A stretch of DNA of 64,000 nucleotides from contig CALRIT020000003.1 of assembly GCA_943361925.1 (NCBI GenBank), positions 62,001-126,000 of the forward strand, written 5' to 3'. Position numbers and translations under genes: made by a program. The stretch's first letter is position 1; every line of letters starts with the position of its first letter. Positions 55,295 to 62,514 of the stretch are shown here, piece by piece. The notes below the pieces were generated by a model. That model was not told the origin of the DNA, did no database searches, and saw only the letters and a program-made list of their open reading frames with translations. This DNA comes from CAISCU01 sp943361925 (GTDB lineage Bacteria > Bacteroidota > Bacteroidia > UKL13-3).

Positions 55295-57175
55295 CTATTT
55301 TAGCTTACATAACCTTTTCAGGCCTTTTATTTCCTTTTCTGTCAGCTCTCTCCACTCACCACGTTTCAGTTTTCCTTTTTCTAAATCAGCATATAAAACC
55401 CTATCGAGTTTATCTACTTTATAGCCTAAATGTTCAAACATACGGTGAATGATTCTGTTTTTTCCACTATGAATTTCTATCCCTACAACCTCTTTGTTTT
55501 TAGGATCAGGTTGAGCAATTGCATCCGGTTTTATCACACCATCTTCCAATTCAACTCCATTCGATAATGTCCATAAATCTGTAGGTCTTAATGGTTTATC
55601 TAAAGTTGCTTTGTAAACTTTATGAACTTCATATTTTGGATGCATCAAACGTTGAGCCATTTCACCATCATTAGTTAAAACTAAAAGTCCTGTTGTATTT
55701 CTATCCAGTCTTCCAACCGGAAATACTCTTTCTTTTAATTTTCCTTCAAAAAGCTCCATTACTGTGTTTCTTCCATCACCATCTTCAAAAGTTGTAATGG
55801 TATCTTTTGGTTTATTTAAAAGTAGATATACTTTCTCTTCAACCGAAAGTTTTGAGCCATTAAATTTAACAACATCACCACTTTTTACTTTTGAACCAAG
55901 TTCTGTAACAACAACATCATTAATACTTACCAAACCTGCCCCAATCAAATCATCAGCCTCTCTTCTACTACAAATTCCAGCATTCGAAATATACCTGTTT
56001 AACCTAATTCCATCGGCTAATTCCAAATCAGATTCAGCTGTTTTTTTTGGTGCCTTTTGTTCTTTTTCTTTAGCTCTTTCTTTTGATTTAGAAAAATCGT
56101 TATCTCTCTTTTGGTAACCTGAAGTTCCGCGTCTGTCTCCATAAGAAGAGCTTCTGCCTTCATTATCTCTTGAAGAACTTCCTCTGTTTGAACCATAAGT
56201 TCTTTCACCATCTCCTTTTTTATCAGAATATCTGCTTGGTCTATCACTTGAAGACGAAGTTCTTGGTGAGTAAGGTCTGTCGGATTTAAATGAGTCACCT
56301 TCTTCGCGTTTTCTGTAAGGTGCTCTTGGTCTGTCTGATGAAGAACCTTCTCTTTTAGCATAAGGTCTGTCCGACTTATAAGAATCGCCATCCTCACGCT
56401 TTTTGTAAGGTGCTCTTGGTCTGTCTGATGAAGAGCTTTCTCTTTTTGTATATGGTCTATCAGATGAAGAACCCTCTCTTTTCGAATATGGTCTATCAGA
56501 TTTGTATGAATCGCCGTCTTCGCGCTTTCTGTAAGGTGCTCTTGGTCTGTCAGATGATGAGCCTTCTCTGTTTGAATAAGGTCTATCCGATTTAAAAGAA
56601 TCGCCTTCCTCACGTTTTCTGTAAGGTGCTCTTGGTCTGTCTGAAGATGAACCTTCTCTGTTTGAATAAGGTCTGTCTGATTTGTAAGGAGCTCTAGGTC
56701 TTTCTGAATCAGAACCCTCTCTTTTACTAAATCTACCGGTAGTTGAACCCGATTTTGATGGCCTTGAATCGTATGAACGTGAATTTCTTCCTTCACTTGA
56801 TTCAGTTCTTGGACCTTTACTAAATCTTCCTTCAGGTTTTTCTCCTCTTATATAAGAGCCAGAATCTGATTTTGTATAAGATCTTCTTGGTTTATCATCA
56901 CTCGATTTGCGAAAATTTGACTCAGAATCGCTTGAATTTCTTCTCGGTTTTTTGCCTAATTCAACGTCTTTGCCTTTACTTCCCGGTTTAGCATACCTGT
57001 AATCTACTTCTTTTTCATCGCCGGATTTTTTATTCCAGCCTTTCATTTCAGATTTCTTTGTAAAGCCTTTTGGTGCGCTTTTCCTGGGTGTTCTGTTACC
57101 CGAACCAAAAGAATTTCCTGAACCTGAACCACCTCTATTGCCTCTTGGGCTTCTGTTACTTTGTTCGTTTCTCAT
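55295..57175 (-). CDS. RluB/RsuA-type pseudouridine synthase with a long Arg/Ser-rich N-terminal tail
   Basis: A 626-aa protein. Residues about 390-626 are a normal RsuA/RluB-type enzyme: an S4 domain (IRLNRYISNAGICSRREADD) and the catalytic loop with the conserved Asp in GRLDRNTTGLLVLTNDGE (about residue 490). The first 385 residues are low-complexity and rich in Arg, Ser, Gly, Asp and Tyr, with four or more 30-aa units (SSDRPRAPYRKREEGDSF type). Basic, disordered extensions of this kind occur in Bacteroidota RluB homologues and probably bind rRNA. The site is presumably in 23S rRNA by homology with RluB. Preceded by a -7 element at 57187-57194. Confidence 0.88.
   Translation of the reverse strand: MRNEQSNRSPRGNRGGSGSGNSFGSGNRTPRKSAPKGFTKKSEMKGWNKKSGDEKEVDYRYAKPGSKGKDVELGKKPRRNSSDSESNFRKSSDDKPRRSYTKSDSGSYIRGEKPEGRFSKGPRTESSEGRNSRSYDSRPSKSGSTTGRFSKREGSDSERPRAPYKSDRPYSNREGSSSDRPRAPYRKREEGDSFKSDRPYSNREGSSSDRPRAPYRKREDGDSYKSDRPYSKREGSSSDRPYTKRESSSSDRPRAPYKKREDGDSYKSDRPYAKREGSSSDRPRAPYRKREEGDSFKSDRPYSPRTSSSSDRPSRYSDKKGDGERTYGSNRGSSSRDNEGRSSSYGDRRGTSGYQKRDNDFSKSKERAKEKEQKAPKKTAESDLELADGIRLNRYISNAGICSRREADDLIGAGLVSINDVVVTELGSKVKSGDVVKFNGSKLSVEEKVYLLLNKPKDTITTFEDGDGRNTVMELFEGKLKERVFPVGRLDRNTTGLLVLTNDGEMAQRLMHPKYEVHKVYKATLDKPLRPTDLWTLSNGVELEDGVIKPDAIAQPDPKNKEVVGIEIHSGKNRIIHRMFEHLGYKVDKLDRVLYADLEKGKLKRGEWRELTEKEIKGLKRLCKLK
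56240..56720 (-). repeat. 90-base tandem coding repeats in the pseudouridine synthase gene
   Basis: The segment GTAAGGTGCTCTTGGTCTG (plus strand) recurs with its GGTGC at 56319, 56409, 56535 and 56625, i.e. 90, 126 and 90 bases apart. The 126-base step has an extra 36-base (12-codon) insertion. All distances keep frame. A 259-codon open frame on the same strand, offset by one, arises from this array and is not taken as a gene. Confidence 0.85.
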
Positions 57176-57186
57176 AAAATAGCCTG

Positions 57187-57194
57187 CAAAGATA
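57187..57194 (-). promoter_or_regulatory. -7 element of the pseudouridine synthase gene
   Basis: TATCTTTG on the minus strand fits TAnnTTTG exactly and lies 11 bases before the ATG at 57175, leaving a leader of only a few bases. A -33 TTG at the usual distance is not present. Confidence 0.5.
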
Positions 57195-57223
57195 CGAATT
57201 AAAGCTGCATATGCTTCATTTTC

Positions 57224-57258
57224 AAAAAAATAAGGGTCGAAATTACTTCCGACCCTTA
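57224..57258 (-). terminator. Terminator of the lipoprotein gene
   Basis: Minus-strand TAAGGGTCG (57258-57250) pairs with CGACCCTTA (57239-57231), 10-base loop, and is followed by seven T (57230-57224). It lies 21 bases after the lipoprotein stop. Confidence 0.85.
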
Positions 57259-57278
57259 CTCAAACTCTTTGATTATGA

Positions 57279-58079
57279 CTATTTTCTTCTACTCATTGTG
57301 CGAGTTTTTCCGTTTACTGTCACGGAAATTTCATTATCACAGTTGCCATTTCCATAATCAATTGTGCGTGTAGATTTGCCTTCGGGATTCATTTCTACAA
57401 TTCCACTTACAACTCTCCACTGACAACTCATATCAATTTTTAAATCTGATATAGTTTTAGCCGTAAACAAATCCCCTTTTCTATTGGTTCCTGATGAAGT
57501 CCCGCTAATTAAATATATATCATCCCACTTTGTTTTTGTATCGTAACCACTAATCCATGTTCTTGTTCTGTTTGATGTCCAGCTATAAACCTGATTAGAA
57601 GTATTGGTAACTTTCATCTCAACAACTATATTGTAAGTCATTTGATTACTGGCATTTAAGCCCATATTACTTACCGTTTTTGTTCCTTCAACATGGTTAT
57701 CATTTTGGTAAAAATCTTTAAAGTTAATTGTGATTACAGTGCCCGATTCTCTATAAGCTCCTGTCCATGTTACTAGAATTACACCACGTCTTAAATTACC
57801 ATCTTCACAAACATAATTCGTTGTACCATAATCAATTGTCATTGTTTTTGGAGATGAAACTGAATCAATTGTAACAATTGGAAAACCGCCTTTCTTTAAT
57901 CCACCATCAGTTGCAGCCATATCAACCTCTTTTACAATTAGGTCAACATTGAAATCCGCACTATTTTGATCTTGCATAGAAGTTAAGTCACTTTCCGAAC
58001 TTTCATTTTTTCTACAAGATGTAAAGCCAACTGTTAAAAGCAACAGCGCCAGAGTAGCCGATTGAATGAACTTTTTCAT
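57279..58079 (-). CDS. Predicted lipoprotein, function unknown
   Basis: A 266-aa protein with a lipoprotein signal (TVGFTSC, Cys at about residue 22). The mature part contains a TIDYGTTNYVCEDGNLRRG segment and a related TIDYGNGNCDNEISVTVNG segment near the C-terminus, suggesting an internal duplication with paired Cys (each with YG-x-x-x-C). No family assigned. Single gene with a terminator behind it and a -7 element in front. Confidence 0.75.
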   Translation of the reverse strand: MKKFIQSATLALLLLTVGFTSCRKNESSESDLTSMQDQNSADFNVDLIVKEVDMAATDGGLKKGGFPIVTIDSVSSPKTMTIDYGTTNYVCEDGNLRRGVILVTWTGAYRESGTVITINFKDFYQNDNHVEGTKTVSNMGLNASNQMTYNIVVEMKVTNTSNQVYSWTSNRTRTWISGYDTKTKWDDIYLISGTSSGTNRKGDLFTAKTISDLKIDMSCQWRVVSGIVEMNPEGKSTRTIDYGNGNCDNEISVTVNGKTRTMSRRK

Positions 58080-58111
58080 AATTATTAAATTTTATATACC
58101 ACTCAGATAAT

Positions 58112-58119
58112 CAAAAATA
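58112..58119 (-). promoter_or_regulatory. -7 element of the lipoprotein gene
   Basis: TATTTTTG on the minus strand fits TAnnTTTG exactly, 32 bases before the ATG at 58079. A -33 element is not clear. Confidence 0.45.
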
Positions 58120-58195
58120 CAAAAGGTTTAATGCTTAATTACATTTTTATCAAAATTCAGAATTTCAATAATTTTAGAAAATGGCTTTAAGTAAC

Positions 58196-58203
58196 TATGT
58201 TTG
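58196..58203 (+). promoter_or_regulatory. -7 element that decides the start of the symporter gene
   Basis: TATGTTTG is an exact TAnnTTTG match and contains the first in-frame ATG (58197). Transcription would begin near 58209, so translation from 58197 would not be possible and the ATG at 58221 is favoured. The -33 region has TTTT rather than TTG. Confidence 0.5.
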
Positions 58204-58220
58204 AAATAAGGGAATATAAA

Positions 58221-59609
58221 ATGAATAATAAAAAATTACTTCTAATCATCGCAGTTTTTTCAGCAGTAACCATATTGTCGCACTTGGTCTCAAGTGCATT
58301 AAATGGTACAAATATCCTGTTACATTTTATCACTTTATTCTTTGGCTGCTGGTATGCAATTAGTACCAAAAATTTAACAGCCTGGATTATGGTTTGTATG
58401 TTTATGGGAGTTGCATTAGGACTAGATCTTCCATTAATCTCCCAAAGTCTGGAAGAAATAGGTTTACCTTTTCACTTTCCTTCTGATGCTAAACCACTTA
58501 GAATCTTTAGCGATATTTTTCTACGTTTAATCAAAACTATCATAGCTCCACTTTTACTGGCAACTCTGGTAGTTGGAATTGCCGGACATTCAAACATAAA
58601 ACAAGTTGGGAGAATGGGTTTAAAAGCAATTGGATATTTTGAAGTGGTTACTACACTGGCACTTATAGTTGGATTATTAGCTATAAATATCAGTGGCGCA
58701 GGTTGGGGAACAAATTTAAATGCTGCAGAAGCTCAGGTTGAAAAGGCAGAAAAACTGCTTGCTCAGAAACAATCTCATGATGTTATTCTTGATATTTTTC
58801 CGGAAAACATTGCAAAATCTGTTGCTGACAATCAGATTCTTCAAATAGTTTTATTCAGTATTTTATTCGGAATTGGTTTAGCCATGGTAAAAGATGAAAG
58901 TAAAAAAATGCCGGTTCTAAACTTCATGGAGGGTCTGAGTGAAACCATGTTTAAATTTACCAATATTGTGATGTGGTTTGCACCTTTAGCTGTTGGTGGC
59001 GCAATGGCCTATTCTGTAGCAGGGATGGGACTTGGCGTGATTGGAAACCTATTAAAACTGGTAGGAACTTTATACATAGCATTATTTGCATTTTTGGTTC
59101 TCGTTTTATTACCGATTGCACTACTTGTTAAACTTCCATTCAAAAAATTCCTTCATACCATATACGAACCGGTTTCTATTGCGTTTGCCACAGCAAGTTC
59201 CGAAGCTGCATTGCCAAAAGCCATGGAAAATCTGGAAGCAATGGGCATTCCTAGAAAGGTTGTCGCATTTGTACTTCCAACAGGCTACAGCTTTAATCTT
59301 GATGGAACCACACTCTACCTTTCACTTGCATCAGTTTTTATTGCACAATCATCTGGAATTGATTTAAGTATTTCAGAACAAATTCAAATGTGTCTAATTT
59401 TAATGCTAACAAGTAAAGGTGTAGCAGGAGTGAGGGGAGCTTCATTTTTAATTTTGGTAAGTACCGTTTCTTCCTTGGGATTAGATCCTCACAAAGCATT
59501 TGCAATTCTTGCTGTTGATGCGCTAATGGACATGGGAAGAACCACAGTTAACGTAATTGGTAACTGTTTAGCGACATATGTAGTTGCCAAGTGGGAGAAA
59601 GAAATATAA
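58221..59609 (+). CDS. Dicarboxylate/amino acid:cation symporter (DAACS family)
   Basis: A 462-aa integral membrane protein, family length about 420-460. The family motifs are present: PLLLATLVVGIAGHSN in the helix 2/3 region, the tip-loop ATASSEAALPKAMENLEA with its Ser-rich stretch, NLDGTTLYLSLASVFIAQ, and SKGVAGVRGASFLIL. It carries glutamate/aspartate or C4-dicarboxylates with Na+ or H+. The start at 58221 (MNNKKLLLII) is preferred because the upstream ATG lies in a promoter element. Single gene. Confidence 0.9.
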   Translation: MNNKKLLLIIAVFSAVTILSHLVSSALNGTNILLHFITLFFGCWYAISTKNLTAWIMVCMFMGVALGLDLPLISQSLEEIGLPFHFPSDAKPLRIFSDIFLRLIKTIIAPLLLATLVVGIAGHSNIKQVGRMGLKAIGYFEVVTTLALIVGLLAINISGAGWGTNLNAAEAQVEKAEKLLAQKQSHDVILDIFPENIAKSVADNQILQIVLFSILFGIGLAMVKDESKKMPVLNFMEGLSETMFKFTNIVMWFAPLAVGGAMAYSVAGMGLGVIGNLLKLVGTLYIALFAFLVLVLLPIALLVKLPFKKFLHTIYEPVSIAFATASSEAALPKAMENLEAMGIPRKVVAFVLPTGYSFNLDGTTLYLSLASVFIAQSSGIDLSISEQIQMCLILMLTSKGVAGVRGASFLILVSTVSSLGLDPHKAFAILAVDALMDMGRTTVNVIGNCLATYVVAKWEKEI

Positions 59610-59954
59610 TTCTACGCGATTCTCAGCCGTTTGGAAGTAAATAGACTTAAATAATCGCTTAAATCAGGCTAAATATCAATAGTTTAGCCTCTTCAAATCC
59701 CTATACAATTTTTTATTCTTTGGCAGTACTCAAACCAAAAATCAGAAAAACCTTCAAAATTTTATTGGAGCTTAATCTTTATTATTATTCTGATTAGAAA
59801 ATAAATCGAAATCAAAATTTACTTCATTACATCAAAGCTTCATTTAATCGATGCTAAAATCTTTATTTTTTTAAGTACTAAGTCATGGTTTCAATGTAGG
59901 TTTATTTGATACAATCAACACTCAAAGCCTAATTCTTGTTAACTCCTTCTGGTG
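59610..59954. other. Intergenic region before the M16 operon
   Basis: An 8-bp hairpin AGGCTAAA/TTTAGCCT (59666-59673 with 59683-59690) lies 57 bases after the symporter stop and could end its message, though no T-run follows directly. The rest is AT-rich with no coding frame, DnaA-box cluster or RNA motif that I can identify. Confidence 0.4.
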
Positions 59955-59976
59955 TTAGATTTCACGTGAAATCTAA
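59955..59976. other. parS-like palindrome (22 bp) upstream of the M16 operon
   Basis: A perfect 22-base palindrome with centre TTTCACGTGAAA, the core of the bacterial centromere consensus TGTTTCACGTGAAACA (12 of 16 positions match, outer flanks TTAGA/TCTAA differ). It also overlaps the spacer in front of a TAATTTTG -7 match (59974-59981), so an operator role is the alternative. Confidence 0.55.
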
Positions 59977-59985
59977 TTTTGTAAG

Positions 59986-59992
59986 AAAGGAG
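59986..59992 (+). promoter_or_regulatory. Shine-Dalgarno sequence supporting the TTG start at 60000
   Basis: AAAGGAG, 7 bases before TTG at 60000. Strong Shine-Dalgarno sites are uncommon in this phylum, which uses A-rich leaders, so the site is good evidence that TTG is the start. Confidence 0.65.
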
Positions 59993-59999
59993 ATTCACT

Positions 60000-61250
60000 T
60001 TGATTCAATATACTAAATACACGATGAACAATGGCTTAACTGTCATTCATCATCAAGACGACAATACGCAATTGTGTGTTTTAAATCTACTTTACAAGGT
60101 AGGTTCAAAAGACGAGAACCCCAATAAAACAGGTTTTGCACACTTATTTGAGCACCTTATGTTTGGTGGCTCCATCAATATTCCTGAGTTCGATACACCA
60201 CTTCAATTTGCAGGAGGGGAGAATAACGCATTTACCTCAAACGACATTACCAATTACTACTTAACTGTACCTGCTTCAAACATTGAAACGGGTTTCTGGC
60301 TTGAAAGTGATAGAATGTTAAGTCTTGATTTTAGCCAAAAATCTTTGGATGTACAAAAAGGGGTGGTGATTGAAGAATTTAAGGAACGCTATTTAAACCA
60401 ACCTTATGGTGATTTGTGGTTGCATATTCTGCCTTTAGCTTACCAAAAACATCCGTACAATTGGCCGACAATTGGAAAGGAAATTTCACATATAGAAAAC
60501 GCCAACTTAGAAGATGTTAAAGACTTCTTCAAGAATTTCTACGCACCAAATAATGCCGTATTGGTGGTAGCCGGAAATATCAGCTTAGACAAAACCAAAG
60601 AATTATGTGAGAAATGGTTTGGTGAAATTCCTGCTCAAAATATCCAAAAACCGGTTTACGAAATGGAACCGAAACAACAAGAACCAAGGCGCAAAACTAT
60701 TGAATCTGATGTTCCGGCTAACCTAATTCTTAAAGCATATCATATGGGAGGGAGGCTTGATAAAAACTACTACGCCATGGATTTACTTTCAGACATTATT
60801 GGCAGCGGAAAAGCTTCCAATTTGTATGATGTTTTGGTAAAAGAAAAATCGCTTTTCTCAGAAATAGATGCCTATATCAGCGGCGATGCAGAACCCGGAC
60901 TCTTTATGATTGAAGGGAAAATATTACCACAAGTCTCAATAGAAGATGCCGAAACTGCAATTCGTGAAGTGATATCAGATCTTATAAAAACCGGCATTTC
61001 AGAAACCGAATTGAAAAAGGTGCAAAACAAAACAGAGACAAATATTCGTTTTGGAGATGTCAATATCCTCAACAGAGCAATGAAACTTGCTTATGCAGAA
61101 TACCTCGGAGATATAGAATTAGTGAATAAAGAAATCGACTTATACCTGGAAATCGATGTTGAATATATGAAGGAAGAAATATCTAAAACATTACAGGAAA
61201 ACAATTGCTCAACCATCATTTACCAAGCAACAAACAATGACACTAAATAG
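60000..61250 (+). CDS. M16-family zinc peptidase, catalytic subunit
   Basis: A 416-aa protein with the inverted zinc motif HLFEH (HxxEH, about residue 47-51) and the downstream Glu ligand region (VVIEEFKERYLNQPYG). The TTG start is set by a Shine-Dalgarno site and by the family N-terminus IQYTKYTMNNGLTVIHH; the next ATG is 24 bases in and would cut the first strand. It has no signal peptide, so it is either cytoplasmic or an unprocessed periplasmic form. Its 3' end overlaps the next gene by 14 bases. The pair fits the M16B arrangement of one active and one inactive subunit. Confidence 0.88.
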   Translation: MIQYTKYTMNNGLTVIHHQDDNTQLCVLNLLYKVGSKDENPNKTGFAHLFEHLMFGGSINIPEFDTPLQFAGGENNAFTSNDITNYYLTVPASNIETGFWLESDRMLSLDFSQKSLDVQKGVVIEEFKERYLNQPYGDLWLHILPLAYQKHPYNWPTIGKEISHIENANLEDVKDFFKNFYAPNNAVLVVAGNISLDKTKELCEKWFGEIPAQNIQKPVYEMEPKQQEPRRKTIESDVPANLILKAYHMGGRLDKNYYAMDLLSDIIGSGKASNLYDVLVKEKSLFSEIDAYISGDAEPGLFMIEGKILPQVSIEDAETAIREVISDLIKTGISETELKKVQNKTETNIRFGDVNILNRAMKLAYAEYLGDIELVNKEIDLYLEIDVEYMKEEISKTLQENNCSTIIYQATNNDTK

Positions 61251-62514
61251 AACAATCATTCCGCAAACTGAAAGCATAAAAAATCTAAAGTTTGATAGAT
61301 TTAAATCGGAAGTAACTATAGGTGGAGCACCAATTTACTTTCATTCAGGAGGAACAGAACCTGTTATTAAGCTAGATTTGGTATTTAAAGCAGGTTATAT
61401 CGAACAAAATAAAACAGGCATTTCTTCATTCACAGCAAGTATGCTAAGTGAAGGAACCAAGAATAAATCAGGAAAAGAAATCCTAAATGCTTTGGATTAT
61501 TACGGTTCCTATTTCCAGGTTAAAAGCGGAGAGGATGATACAGTAGCCACACTTTATTGCCTTGAAAAACATCTTGCCAATTGTTTACCACTTTTCATTG
61601 AAGCAATAACAGAATCAAATTTCCCTGATAAAGCTTTAAATACTTTGAAAAGAAATGCGATTCAAAAGCTTAAAGTTAACCAGAAAAAGAACTCATACAT
61701 CTGCAGAAGGGAATTTGCAAAGAACATCTTTAGTGAAGATCATCCTTATGGGAAATCAAATTCAGCGGAAAATATCGAGAGCATTTTACGGGATGAATTG
61801 GTAGAATTTCACAGAAACTATATTTTAAACAACCTGAACTATGCCATACTTAGTGGAAACTTTTCACATGAAACACTAAGCCAAATTTCATCTCAACTAA
61901 ACTACAAAGAGTCAGAAAAATCAATACAATCGAAGCGTGAAACACCTCCATTCATACAGCCTGGAAAATACTTCGTGGAAAAGAATGACTCTGTACAAGC
62001 AGCAATTAGAATAGGTAAACATGGACTACACAGAAACCATGAGGATTTTGCAGCATTCCAATTACTAAACTTAATCTTTGGTGGATACTTTGGCTCGAGG
62101 TTGATGAAAAACATCAGGGAAGAAAAGGGACTAACTTATGGAATCTATTCAAGTCATGAAATAAATAAACTTGGCTCCACCTGGTATATAGAAACAGAAA
62201 TCAATTCTAAATCAAAGAATATAGGAATTGAGGAAATCTATAAGGAAATGAACATACTTAGAGAAACAAAAATCTCTAATGAAGAGATCAATATTGCTAG
62301 AAATTATCTTTTAGGTTCGATTCTAAAGAGCTTGGATAATACACTTTCATTATCCAATAGAATGAAACTAAACCTCGACTACAATTTAGAGGACAATTAT
62401 CTATCAAACTTCATTGATAAGATAAACAATATTGATTCTGATATACTATTGCTCACAGCTCAAAAATACTTTACAGAAGAGGGTCTCGTTGAAATGGTAG
62501 TAGGAAAAAATTGA
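61237..62514 (+). CDS. M16-family peptidase, non-catalytic partner subunit
   Basis: A 425-aa protein homologous to M16 enzymes (GGAPIYFHSGG, LDLVFKAGYIEQNKTGISSF, the FGGYFGSRLMKNIREEKGLT substrate-binding Arg/Tyr loop). At the position of HxxEH it reads FTASMLSEG, so zinc ligands are missing. It thus should pair with the upstream catalytic subunit to close the chamber, as in bacterial M16B heterodimers. Starts inside the end of the first gene (14-base overlap) and ends inside the start of the third (4 bases). Confidence 0.85.
   Translation: MTLNRTIIPQTESIKNLKFDRFKSEVTIGGAPIYFHSGGTEPVIKLDLVFKAGYIEQNKTGISSFTASMLSEGTKNKSGKEILNALDYYGSYFQVKSGEDDTVATLYCLEKHLANCLPLFIEAITESNFPDKALNTLKRNAIQKLKVNQKKNSYICRREFAKNIFSEDHPYGKSNSAENIESILRDELVEFHRNYILNNLNYAILSGNFSHETLSQISSQLNYKESEKSIQSKRETPPFIQPGKYFVEKNDSVQAAIRIGKHGLHRNHEDFAAFQLLNLIFGGYFGSRLMKNIREEKGLTYGIYSSHEINKLGSTWYIETEINSKSKNIGIEEIYKEMNILRETKISNEEINIARNYLLGSILKSLDNTLSLSNRMKLNLDYNLEDNYLSNFIDKINNIDSDILLLTAQKYFTEEGLVEMVVGKN
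61860..61875. other. Weak parS-like site in the second M16 gene
   Basis: The 16-mer from 61860 (CTTTTCACATGAAACA) matches TGTTTCACGTGAAACA at 13 of 16 positions. On its own it would be unremarkable; it is listed because it lies between three stronger sites. Confidence 0.3.

Noticed and set aside
56017..56796. 259-codon open frame on the minus strand overlapping the pseudouridine synthase gene
   Set aside because: It is a by-product of the 90-base coding repeats read in another frame; the product is a monotonous Asp/His/Leu/Thr repeat, and the host frame has clear domains.
59610..59954. Replication origin in the gap before the M16 operon
   Set aside because: No cluster of DnaA boxes (TTATCCACA-like) or repeated 13-mers was found; the parS-like sites alone do not define an origin.
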